Source of the DNA: Zhongshania aquimaris
GTDB lineage: Bacteria > Pseudomonadota > Gammaproteobacteria > Pseudomonadales > Spongiibacteraceae
NCBI RefSeq assembly: GCF_019312595.1
Contig: NZ_JAHWDQ010000004.1
Span: forward strand, 186,001 to 250,000
DNA length: 64,000 nt
Reading direction: 5' to 3'
The translations under genes were made by a program, and so were the position numbers. The notes beneath the pieces are model-generated. The model was not told the origin of the DNA. It made no database searches and was given only the letters and a program-made list of their open reading frames with translations. Shown here one piece after another: positions 7,774 through 15,961 of this stretch (the first letter of the stretch is position 1; every line of letters begins with the position of its first letter).

Positions 7774-10674
7774 TTACTCAGCGCCGAAGCGGTAGGTCAT
7801 TTCGAGACCGAAGGTTCGGGGGTTAGCGTAGACCTGCCCCATCGCGCCGGTAACATCTACTAGCGGAATACCACCGACTAGGTAATCGGTTTTATTGGTG
7901 AGGTTTTTACCCCAAAGCGCAATTTCAAAACGCTGGTCGGGTGACAGATAGGTCACTCTTGCATCAACCATCGTCACTGGATCAGAAGTTACCGTATCTT
8001 TACCGTAGAGGAAGCTTCCGCGATCAAATCCATGATATACTTCAGATACATACCGCGCTGACACAGAAGGTGTAATAAGAGAGCCATCACTAAAAGGTAT
8101 AGTGTAATCGCTCATAAAATATGCTTGCCAACGAGGCACACGAGGCAATGGCTCATCATCACGAGTCTCAGAGGCTATTTCACTCACTGAGCCGTCAAAT
8201 GCATTTAGTATCAACTTCTGCGCTTCCCATTCCTTCATATCTGCATTTGTATAAGATGCATTAGCGAGTATTCGCCAGTTATTTGTTGGCAGAAATATGA
8301 ATTCCCCTTCAAAACCAGAAATCACAGAGCTACCAACATTCTCTACAAATGGTATCGGCAGACCCGCACGATTAGCAGTACTAGTTACCTGCATGTCAGT
8401 ATAATCCATATAGAAGACTGCCATATTAGCTTGCACACGCTTATCTATCGCTTGCAACTTCAAACCGACTTCGTAGTTTTTTACTTTTTCTGGATCAAAC
8501 GTTATTGGATCTTCCGCGCCGGCACCTGGACTTGTCCTAGCCAGGGTTACACTGCCATCAGAACCGAATTCAAACGTAACATCCTCAGCCTCGTCATCGA
8601 CAGCCCCCGCAGTAACTCCACCGGCATGAAATCCTTCACTATATGTTATATAAGCCATTGCATCGTCGAGACCAAACTGCTCACTGAGATCCCCCAATAC
8701 ATACTGCAAACTTAACAAGGGAGTCCATGCACGATCATTAGTTGAAAGCGAATCACTAGCGAATGAAATAAAATCCCAATCAAACACAGATGTCATACCG
8801 GGCATATCATTCCTGAAATTACATGCAGTTGGGCAGCCATCAAATTCATAGAAATACGGTAAAGAAACAGTTCGATTTCCATACCCCAAAGATGACTGTT
8901 TAGCATAGGCCTTACTGTAGGTACTTGATCGCTTCTCTTCTGTATAACGTAAACCAGCTGTAAGTTTTAGCTGTTCTGTTATATTGAAATCAAGTTGTCC
9001 GTACCATGCTAATGAGGAATTATCTGTCTCCAACCTCTCTAGCGTGGGTTCATTAGCGGAAACTATAAAATCATTACCATTCTGATTTGGCGCCCACGCA
9101 TAACCTGCTGCCCTTATAATATCGTCTTTAGGTGTTTCTTCTTCGAAATAATATAATCCCGTGCTGAAAAACAATCTGTCATCTAGCGTTGAACCCGTGA
9201 ATTGAAATTCCTGAGACATCTGAGTGGTCTCAGTAAAGCTCGGCTGCACTCGTAGAAGATATTCAGCACCGACGCCATCCAAGTCTTCATCGGCTATTAA
9301 ATCGACTTTTCGCCATGATGAAATGCTTTTAATCTGGGCGTTGTTTACAGCTCCTAAATCACCGATATCCCAAGTTCCTGTTAATCCTAAGGTAGCTGTA
9401 TCTACCCAATATCGCCCCTGCTTCCCAATACCCTCACTATTTTTCGAAAAATCACTGGAAAACTTATTATCTGGCAATGATTCAGATTCAGCACAAAGCT
9501 CGCCAAATGTAGGGTTTCCGTTCGCCATTCGCCTAAAGTCGGTGCTCTCGACAATTTGAGAATAAAATCCATCATCTCTTGCGAACTTACACTTTTGAGG
9601 TCTCGGCGTTTCACGTACTTTTGTACGCTCAGCGAGGAAATCAAACATTAGATCATTATTGGCATACCAGCGAAGCTGACCAATCGCAGTAATGCGGTTA
9701 TCATCACCCCACTTAGTATTGTCAACGACATTTGTGAAGTAGCCATCGCTATTTTTAGCGCCAATCGTCAACCTTCCCAGCAACTGTTCCTCAACCAAAG
9801 GGCCGTTTATCATTACCACGGCATCACTTCGTCCATAGTTACCAACAGTAACATCAACGCTAGCGCCAAAATCCTGATGAGGCTTCTTTGTCGTAATGTT
9901 TATAGCTCCACCGGTAGTATTCTTACCAAAAAGCGTACCCTGTGGCCCTCGAAGCACTTCCACACTTTCCACCCCAACAGTATCAATCAGCGATCCTTGC
10001 GTGCGGGCCAAATATATCCCGTCAATATAGGTTCCAACCGCAGGATCCAGCGTAACTTTCGTCTCACGCTGCCCTACGCCACGAATAAACGGATTACTGT
10101 CTTTCTTTACGCCGTTGCCACCGCCTCCCATATTCAGGCCGGGCACTATACCCTCCATATCTGAAAGGTTTCGGATACCCGCGTTTCGCAAATCTTCTGC
10201 CGAAAAAGCACTTATAGCTATCGGAATATCTTGAACGGATTCTTCGCGCTTACGTGCTGTAACAATAACTTCCTCTACACCGCGACGCGTTTGTTCCTTT
10301 GATGATGGCGATGACGATTCGGGTGATTCCTGAATTATATAACTTCCGTCGTCATTTTTATCATATTTTAAACCTGTTCCTTGCAGTAATTTTTCCAGGG
10401 CTTCTTCTACGCTCATATTGCCGCTAAGCGGGGTAACTTGAATGGCTTTTACCTTTTCACCTGCTGCAAATACCCCGGCGCCTGTTTGCCTTGAGAGCTC
10501 GATAAGTGCGTTCTCTAGCAAGCGATAATTTAGATCGATATCGAATTTTTCTACTTGGGCGAAGGTACTTGCGGCGCTAAGAACGCTGGCGGCAGCGAGC
10601 ATGGAGCACGCACCCAGACGGGGCTTTCTACCCCATTGCCAACGGTTAATTAGATCAGGCTTTATCAATTTCAT
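7774..10674 (-). CDS. FecA-type TonB-dependent receptor with STN signalling domain
   Basis: A 966-residue outer-membrane receptor. Signal peptide to about residue 40; STN signalling domain at about 43-115 (FDIDLNYRLLENALIEL to DGSYIIQ); TonB box EEVIVTARKRE near 134-144; plug from about 148 (GIVPGLN, FIRGVGQRE, DGIYLAR, RGPQGTLFGKN); beta-barrel to a terminal aromatic residue region (LEMTYRFGAE). The STN domain contacts a FecR protein in the periplasm, and fecR- and fecI-like genes lie directly upstream on the same strand, giving a cell-surface signalling cascade. Members of this receptor branch import siderophores or large organic molecules; the ligand is unknown. The long extracellular loops have several Cys pairs. 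Confidence 0.93.
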   Translation of the reverse strand: MKLIKPDLINRWQWGRKPRLGACSMLAAASVLSAASTFAQVEKFDIDLNYRLLENALIELSRQTGAGVFAAGEKVKAIQVTPLSGNMSVEEALEKLLQGTGLKYDKNDDGSYIIQESPESSSPSSKEQTRRGVEEVIVTARKREESVQDIPIAISAFSAEDLRNAGIRNLSDMEGIVPGLNMGGGGNGVKKDSNPFIRGVGQRETKVTLDPAVGTYIDGIYLARTQGSLIDTVGVESVEVLRGPQGTLFGKNTTGGAINITTKKPHQDFGASVDVTVGNYGRSDAVVMINGPLVEEQLLGRLTIGAKNSDGYFTNVVDNTKWGDDNRITAIGQLRWYANNDLMFDFLAERTKVRETPRPQKCKFARDDGFYSQIVESTDFRRMANGNPTFGELCAESESLPDNKFSSDFSKNSEGIGKQGRYWVDTATLGLTGTWDIGDLGAVNNAQIKSISSWRKVDLIADEDLDGVGAEYLLRVQPSFTETTQMSQEFQFTGSTLDDRLFFSTGLYYFEEETPKDDIIRAAGYAWAPNQNGNDFIVSANEPTLERLETDNSSLAWYGQLDFNITEQLKLTAGLRYTEEKRSSTYSKAYAKQSSLGYGNRTVSLPYFYEFDGCPTACNFRNDMPGMTSVFDWDFISFASDSLSTNDRAWTPLLSLQYVLGDLSEQFGLDDAMAYITYSEGFHAGGVTAGAVDDEAEDVTFEFGSDGSVTLARTSPGAGAEDPITFDPEKVKNYEVGLKLQAIDKRVQANMAVFYMDYTDMQVTSTANRAGLPIPFVENVGSSVISGFEGEFIFLPTNNWRILANASYTNADMKEWEAQKLILNAFDGSVSEIASETRDDEPLPRVPRWQAYFMSDYTIPFSDGSLITPSVSARYVSEVYHGFDRGSFLYGKDTVTSDPVTMVDARVTYLSPDQRFEIALWGKNLTNKTDYLVGGIPLVDVTGAMGQVYANPRTFGLEMTYRFGAE

Positions 10675-11182
10675 AAGAGCTGGTTTCCTGTTATTAGAGA
10701 CCTTCGCACAATAGTTATTTTGCTCTGTGGCTTCGTCAAAAGCGTACCCAAAGCACTCGCTCCGCTCGCGGGGCAGGCTCTACTCAATCGGTCATTTATA
10801 AACATAAACTCCCTCACTCTGTCCGCCCTTTCCTCGTCAGCAAGCAAAATTCCCGCTCGTGCAACGTTCTCTATTATTATCTTACTCAGATCCCCTGCCT
10901 GTTTATTGTGGTTGTTGGGCAGGCGCATACTTGTTTGAAGTGTGCTTGTAAATTACGCACTTCTAATAACTAGATGCTTTAGCCTGCTATTTTTTCCAGA
11001 AAAGTTAACATTTTTTACGATTAATATGAAAAACATTAAATCTGCCGGCGACCGTCCATCAAAATTAGATGACAACTTGACTGGGGCGTCGAACTGATTA
11101 TTAATATTTTCTACTTTAATATTTCTAGAATAAGGCTGACGCGCACATTGGCCGCGCACCATTGGGAGAGTGGATTGCGAGG
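10675..11182. other. 508-bp leader between fecR-like gene and receptor
   Basis: A long untranslated interval for a signalling operon, likely holding the sigma-dependent promoter of the receptor. An 85-codon minus-strand frame (10671-10928) overlaps the receptor start but has no recognisable motif or good ribosome site. I could not define a promoter with confidence. Confidence 0.45.
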
Positions 11183-12244
11183 CTACTTGTTATTTTTATT
11201 GGCGGCTGGTTTCACTATAACGCCAACCGGGCTGCTGGCAATATTCAGCGTGTAACTGGCCTTTAAGCCAGACAGTAGTTGGTCAGTTTTATCAGACTTA
11301 AAGCTGGCCGTTATGCGGTACTCACCTAGCTCATCGCCCATTAAGCGAATCTTCTTATCGTCACTGCGGTAGCGATTAACTTCTTCTACGACCTCTCGCA
11401 AGGGAACATCAACAAAGCGTAATTGCCCACTCTGCCACGCCATGACATCTTGTGGATTAAATTCCTCAGGCGCACCAAGCACGCCATCAAGCGCCGCTAT
11501 TACACGCTGCCCCGCCACCAACTGCTGCTGCACTTGCTGTCCGCTTACGTCTATTGGGGCATTACGATCACGCACACTAACCACACCTTCTGTTACTGAC
11601 ACGAGCACCCCAGCTTGACCTTTACTAATATCGAATTCGGTACCAACGACGCGCACGTCTGTTTTTGCCACTTCCACTGTAAAAGGTCGCGTGGCGTCAG
11701 AGCTAATATCGAAGTACGCACGGCCACGAATTAACTCAATACGGCGCTCTTGAGCAGCCAAGGTGACACTAATGCGGCTGTCACCGCTTAAAGTAATAAC
11801 GGATTCATCTGCCAATGTTAATGCTTTGACCTCGCCAATATTGGTGGCGTAATACTGTGATTCTACTGGGGCTTGCGTCGCTGGTAACCACCACAAACCC
11901 ACAGCCAAGAGCAGCATTGCCGCCGTTGCCCACGCAATGATGGGGCCGGCTGACGGTTTACGCTTCGGGGTCGGTAACGCGACAACCGGGGCAGCCGCAC
12001 GCAGCTCTGGCACCTTCAGTTGGGTATCATCTTGATGGAAGGCAAAACCGAGATCCCGCCACAGCTGTTCAGCTCGTGCGTACGCGGCGGCGTTGTCAGG
12101 CGATTTGAGCCATACCGAGAAGTCTTTTTCTGCGGCGGCTGTGCTCTTACCTGAATACAAATATACCAGCCACGCGTCTGCCTGATCTTCGCAAGATCCG
12201 TCACCCGGTTTTGGCACTTGTAGTATTTGCTGGTCGGTATTCAT
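11183..12244 (-). CDS. FecR-type anti-sigma/signal transducer
   Basis: A 353-residue inner-membrane protein. Residues 17-68 match the cytoplasmic DUF4880-like segment (DQADAWLVYLYSG, FSVWLKSPDNAAAYARAEQLWRDLG), which binds the ECF sigma factor. One membrane helix lies at about 101-121. The periplasmic FecR domain (about 128-230) contains the usual SRISV and GRAYFDI strands and VVGTEFDI. A C-terminal STN-like piece (RFVDVPLREVVEEVNRY to the end) contacts the receptor. It follows the sigma factor by 67 bp and precedes the receptor. Confidence 0.93.
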   Translation of the reverse strand: MNTDQQILQVPKPGDGSCEDQADAWLVYLYSGKSTAAAEKDFSVWLKSPDNAAAYARAEQLWRDLGFAFHQDDTQLKVPELRAAAPVVALPTPKRKPSAGPIIAWATAAMLLLAVGLWWLPATQAPVESQYYATNIGEVKALTLADESVITLSGDSRISVTLAAQERRIELIRGRAYFDISSDATRPFTVEVAKTDVRVVGTEFDISKGQAGVLVSVTEGVVSVRDRNAPIDVSGQQVQQQLVAGQRVIAALDGVLGAPEEFNPQDVMAWQSGQLRFVDVPLREVVEEVNRYRSDDKKIRLMGDELGEYRITASFKSDKTDQLLSGLKASYTLNIASSPVGVIVKPAANKNNK

Positions 12245-12311
12245 GGTTTATTAAAAAACTCTACGCTTAAAGATTGGTACCGCTGATGATGGCCGTCCAC
12301 ACTGAAGTACA

Positions 12312-12899
12312 TTACTTGCCCTCATTTTCGTATTCGCCCAAGGCGGTGTGCATGGTACTTAACGCCGCTTTTAGCTGACGGGAAATATCTGCCATGCTCC
12401 AACCGGTTTCGGCGCTGATTTGGTCGTACTTTTGGCCTAGAATTCGGCTCCGATATATCAAATCTTGCTGCTTATCGCTCAGCAGTGCCATCTGTTCTGT
12501 CACTGCGTTAAATCGCTCCCTTGATGAATAGACTCTGTCGGGCGAAATATCTTCCACATTTTGACCAACTTCGTGCAACTCATTTTCAACATAGCGCTGG
12601 GTGCGGGCTAGCCACTGAATTCCCTTTAGCGCCGTATTGGACGCAACTGTAAATAAAAACGCCTTGGGGTTCAGTATGTTACTGTGGTCGTCCATTGCAG
12701 CAATCTTAACAAACGCCGTTTGCGCGATATCTTCGGGGTCTGGTGGGCCAGCGCCGTAGCGCCAGCGCAACCAATGGCAAAGATCCTTCCAATGCTTTTT
12801 ATAAAGACGCTCCACAAAGTCACCCATGCCAGCGAGATCAGCATTGAGCTCATCAACTGGTTCGAGTAACTCTTTGGGTAGAACAGTCTTTTCGGACAT
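12312..12899 (-). CDS. ECF sigma factor, FecI type
   Basis: A 195-residue ECF sigma factor. Sigma region 2 covers about 30-95 (LYKKHWKDLCHWLRWRYG, PEDIAQTAFVKIA) and region 4 about 125-185 (LLSDKQQDLIYRSRILGQKYDQISAETGWS). In Fec systems it is held by FecR until the loaded receptor signals, then transcribes the receptor gene. It is the first gene of the fecI-fecR-receptor set on the minus strand. The left IS6-like element begins about 350 bases upstream, with only non-coding sequence between. Confidence 0.92.
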   Translation of the reverse strand: MSEKTVLPKELLEPVDELNADLAGMGDFVERLYKKHWKDLCHWLRWRYGAGPPDPEDIAQTAFVKIAAMDDHSNILNPKAFLFTVASNTALKGIQWLARTQRYVENELHEVGQNVEDISPDRVYSSRERFNAVTEQMALLSDKQQDLIYRSRILGQKYDQISAETGWSMADISRQLKAALSTMHTALGEYENEGK

Positions 12900-13251
12900 C
12901 GTTAATACGGCTCGCCGAGTTTTATTATTATGATCGCGCTTTACATTGGCTTAGACTTTATCGTGAACCAATAATGGCAGGATTGTCAATTGTGGCAGTT
13001 ATGACAGCACTTTTGGGGCCAGGCTCTACCCCATTCGGAGTAGGATGATGTCTCCGAAATAATGAAAGCCAGCTACGGGCTTATTCAAGAGTACTTTGAT
13101 TTACACTTGTTAACACCTGCTCCATGACATAACTAAATGATCGCTAAGTCGCCGTTCGACTTTAGCTGATATAAACTGTGTTACTTAAGAAATATGTGAA
13201 TTTAATTAAGTTTATCCCGCCCTCCAAGCACTTTCGATTAATAAGACGTTT
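12900..13251. other. Non-coding stretch before the left IS element
   Basis: No supportable gene. It should contain the fecI-like promoter. A small inverted repeat (CGGAG...CTCCG) surrounds 13037-13060. The stretch ends at the left terminal repeat of the IS6-like element. Confidence 0.4.
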
Positions 13252-14073
13252 GGTTCTGTCGCATAAAACAGAAGCCATATCTTATTTGCTAGAATTGAAT
13301 TTCCAAAATATCCATATGAGCCATGTATGATCACTTTCAAAGGTCGGCACGCTCCCAAATGCATTATCCTCCAGTGCGTCCGATGGTACTGCGCCTATTC
13401 ACTAATTTACCGGAACATTGAGGAGATGATGGCTGAGCGCGGCATGAAAGTTGACCATAGTACATTGAATCGATGGGTTGTTTACTATGCATCAAAGTTG
13501 GAAAAAACCTTTCATCAAAAGAAGAAGCGACCAGGCAGCCGCTGGCGACTTGACGAAACATACATCAAGGTAAGGGGTGAGTGGAGATATTATAATCGCA
13601 CGGTTGATAGGCAGGGGAATACGGTTGATTTTCTCCTCACCGCCAAGCGTGATACCAAAGCAGCGGCGCGTTTCCTTAACAAATTCATCAGTCGTAATGG
13701 TCAGCCTAGCATGATCAACATAGATAAAAGTGGAGCTAATAAAGCTGGAATCAATAGATTTAATCAAGAAAATCATCGACGAGTAAAAATCCGTCAATGC
13801 AAATATCTTAACAATGTTGTAGCGCAGGTGGTGCGGCAATCCGATCATCGTCGTATAAAGCGAATAACACGATCGATGCTAGGTTTTAAAAGCTTTCACT
13901 GCGCCCAAAGTACTTTGGCTGGAATTGAGCTAGTTGCTATGTTGAAGAAAGGTCAAATGAAGAAAAATTTGGCGGGCGCATTGACACCCACCGCCCAATT
14001 TTACGCTTTAGCTGCGTAAGCTGAAAACTGATAGTCGATTTTCGCCGAAGAATACTATATTTGCGACACAACC
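13252..14073 (+). mobile_element. IS6-family-like insertion sequence, left copy
   Basis: An 822-bp element bounded by imperfect terminal inverted repeats: GGTTCTGTCGCATAA at 13252-13266 and, at the other end, TTGCGACACAACC closing at 14073. Size, single transposase gene and end sequences fit the IS6 family. The 8-bp flanks (AGACGTTT left, TCTGCGTC right) do not match, so there is no target duplication, as expected after cointegrate resolution or recombination. A second copy in inverted orientation lies at 30315-31137. Confidence 0.88.
13327..14019 (+). CDS. IS6-family transposase, catalytic Glu replaced
   Basis: A 230-residue DDE transposase of the IS6 type. N-terminal HTH-like part (SLIYRNIEEMMAERGM), then the catalytic core: Asp76 in RLDETYIKVRGEW, Asp123 in NIDKSG, and the C-terminal block DHRRIKR...LGFKSF...GIELV. 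The third acidic residue should lie in NNVVEQ; here the sequence is NNVVAQ, with Ala156 (GCG codon). The other copy in this window keeps Glu (GAG) at that place. Both copies also carry a five-residue insertion before (D/E)HRR compared with IS26. The full-length frame is therefore probably catalytically dead. Confidence 0.85.
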   Translation: MITFKGRHAPKCIILQCVRWYCAYSLIYRNIEEMMAERGMKVDHSTLNRWVVYYASKLEKTFHQKKKRPGSRWRLDETYIKVRGEWRYYNRTVDRQGNTVDFLLTAKRDTKAAARFLNKFISRNGQPSMINIDKSGANKAGINRFNQENHRRVKIRQCKYLNNVVAQVVRQSDHRRIKRITRSMLGFKSFHCAQSTLAGIELVAMLKKGQMKKNLAGALTPTAQFYALAA

Positions 14074-14140
14074 TCTGCGTCACAAAGCGAATACACCTTC
14101 GAAAGTAAGGTGAGTCTTCTACAGCCTACCCTCTTAAAAT

Positions 14141-15910
14141 TTAATTACGCTTGACAATCGCATTGCCTTCTATCACTGCATTAATGCACGCCAAATTAGC
14201 TAAAGAACGAGGTAATATTCTGTGAAAGAAAAAAGTTTTCGTTTCTAGTTTATCCATATAGTATTCTCTATCACGACAGTCCTTATGATTAAGATAATAC
14301 AGAGAAGCAACGCAAATTTGCGCCCATTGATACGCTAAAACCACATACCCAGAATACATTAAATAATCAAACGCGACTTCCTCATAAATACTATTCGCAT
14401 TATCTACTATTGCAATTAAATCATGGCTCACGTTCTGCCAGTCTGATACGCAGGCCTTTAACTTATCCCTACACTCTGAAAACCCATCAACCCCGTCATT
14501 AGCAGAAAGAAAGCTCATAACTTCATTGATATATTCATCCAGCGCAACACCACCATCCGCAACAACCTTTCTCATGATAAAGTCTTGCGCCTGAATCCCT
14601 GTCGTACCCTCATACAAACGAGAAACACGAACATCTCTTAATCGTTGCTCTATGCCGGATTCGCGGATGTATCCATGTCCCCCGAAAATCTGTATTCCTA
14701 GATCAGCTGCTTCAAAGCCCCACTCAGTCAAACATCCCTTAGCAATTGGAATTAGCAATGACAACCTTGTTTTGGATTTATTTGAAACATTAATATCACT
14801 AGAACTACCACAATCTACTAACTTCGCGCAATAATGAGTAAGCGTGCGACCGCCCTCCGAAAAGGCACGCTGAGTTAACAACATTCGCTTAACATCTGGG
14901 TGATTTACTATTGGATCTACCACCTCGCCGCTTCCTGAGCACCTCCCTTGCAATCGGTCTTGGGCGTAATTAACGGACATTTGATATGCCCCTTCCGTTT
15001 GAGCCTGACCTTGAACAGCCGTACCAAGTCGAGATTTATTAATAAAAGTAAACATACAAGATAGGCCCTTATTAACCGGTCCGATCAGGTAGCCCTCAGC
15101 ATTATCGAAATTCATCTGGCATGTAGCACTACCATTCAACCCCATCTTGTGTTCGATTGAGCCACAAACAACGGAGTTTCTTTCAGCTATCCCCCCGTCT
15201 TCACTAACCTTAAATTTCGGCACAATAAACAGAGAAATACCCCGGCTCCCTGCGGGTGAATTTGGCAGTCTAGCAAGTACCAAATGTATAATATTCTCAG
15301 AAATATCATGATCACCGGAAGATATAAATATTTTACTTCCAGTGATACTGTATTTATCACTATCACCGCCAATAGGTACAGCCTTGGTTCTCAACAAACC
15401 CAGATCCGACCCTGCTTGCGGCTCAGTCAAACACATGGTTCCTGTCCACTTCCCGCTAACTAAGTTAGGTAAGAAAGTGCTTTTTAACTTACTGCCACCA
15501 TATGCTAGCAATGTTTCACAAGCGCCCTCACCCAAAAATGGATACATACTCCACGCTTGATTGGCTGACTGCCAAAACTCGGTCACTATTGTAGCGACCG
15601 AATGCGGTAAACCCTGACCACCAAACTCTAGCGGCTGTGACAATGTCGGCCAACCTCCATCAATATAACGCTGAAATGCCTGTTTAAATCCACCAGGAAC
15701 CTTCACTTCGCCATCAACAAGCCGAACACCTTCAGCATCACCACTCGCATTTAAAGGAAATAACTCACGCTCTGAAAATTTTGCAGCTTGCTCTACGATG
15801 GCAGTTACTAGGTCTTTTGTTAGCTCATACCCTTTATAGTGTTCGTCATAATTATTAACATCATAAAGAGAAAAAAATACATCTTTTAATGGTGCGGCAT
15901 ACGTTGTCAT
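14141..15910 (-). CDS. Acyl-CoA dehydrogenase, large (about 590-residue) type
   Basis: A 589-residue flavoenzyme, longer than classical 380-residue acyl-CoA dehydrogenases and like the DmdC/FadE group with an extra C-terminal helical domain. N-terminal helical domain, then the FAD/substrate block MCLTEPQAGSDLG and IFISSGDHD, and near residue 420 the VSRLYEGTTGIQAQD block, whose Glu is the usual catalytic base. It introduces an alpha-beta double bond into an acyl-CoA using FAD. It follows the TonB receptor by 51 bp on the minus strand and very probably shares its operator-controlled promoter. With the CoA ligase it would feed an imported acid into beta-oxidation. Confidence 0.9.
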   Translation of the reverse strand: MTTYAAPLKDVFFSLYDVNNYDEHYKGYELTKDLVTAIVEQAAKFSERELFPLNASGDAEGVRLVDGEVKVPGGFKQAFQRYIDGGWPTLSQPLEFGGQGLPHSVATIVTEFWQSANQAWSMYPFLGEGACETLLAYGGSKLKSTFLPNLVSGKWTGTMCLTEPQAGSDLGLLRTKAVPIGGDSDKYSITGSKIFISSGDHDISENIIHLVLARLPNSPAGSRGISLFIVPKFKVSEDGGIAERNSVVCGSIEHKMGLNGSATCQMNFDNAEGYLIGPVNKGLSCMFTFINKSRLGTAVQGQAQTEGAYQMSVNYAQDRLQGRCSGSGEVVDPIVNHPDVKRMLLTQRAFSEGGRTLTHYCAKLVDCGSSSDINVSNKSKTRLSLLIPIAKGCLTEWGFEAADLGIQIFGGHGYIRESGIEQRLRDVRVSRLYEGTTGIQAQDFIMRKVVADGGVALDEYINEVMSFLSANDGVDGFSECRDKLKACVSDWQNVSHDLIAIVDNANSIYEEVAFDYLMYSGYVVLAYQWAQICVASLYYLNHKDCRDREYYMDKLETKTFFFHRILPRSLANLACINAVIEGNAIVKRN

Positions 15911-15961
15911 TTACAAAAATCCAAATTCTAATTAATACACACTTCACTTATTCAGATAGAA

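Noticed and set aside
10671-10928. 85-codon minus-strand frame between the fecR-like gene and the receptor
   Set aside because: It overlaps the receptor start, has no clear ribosome site and no recognisable motif; it may be chance within a long leader.
13244-14081. Target-site duplication around the left IS6-like element
   Set aside because: The 8-bp flanks differ (AGACGTTT and TCTGCGTC), and neither matches the flanks of the right copy.
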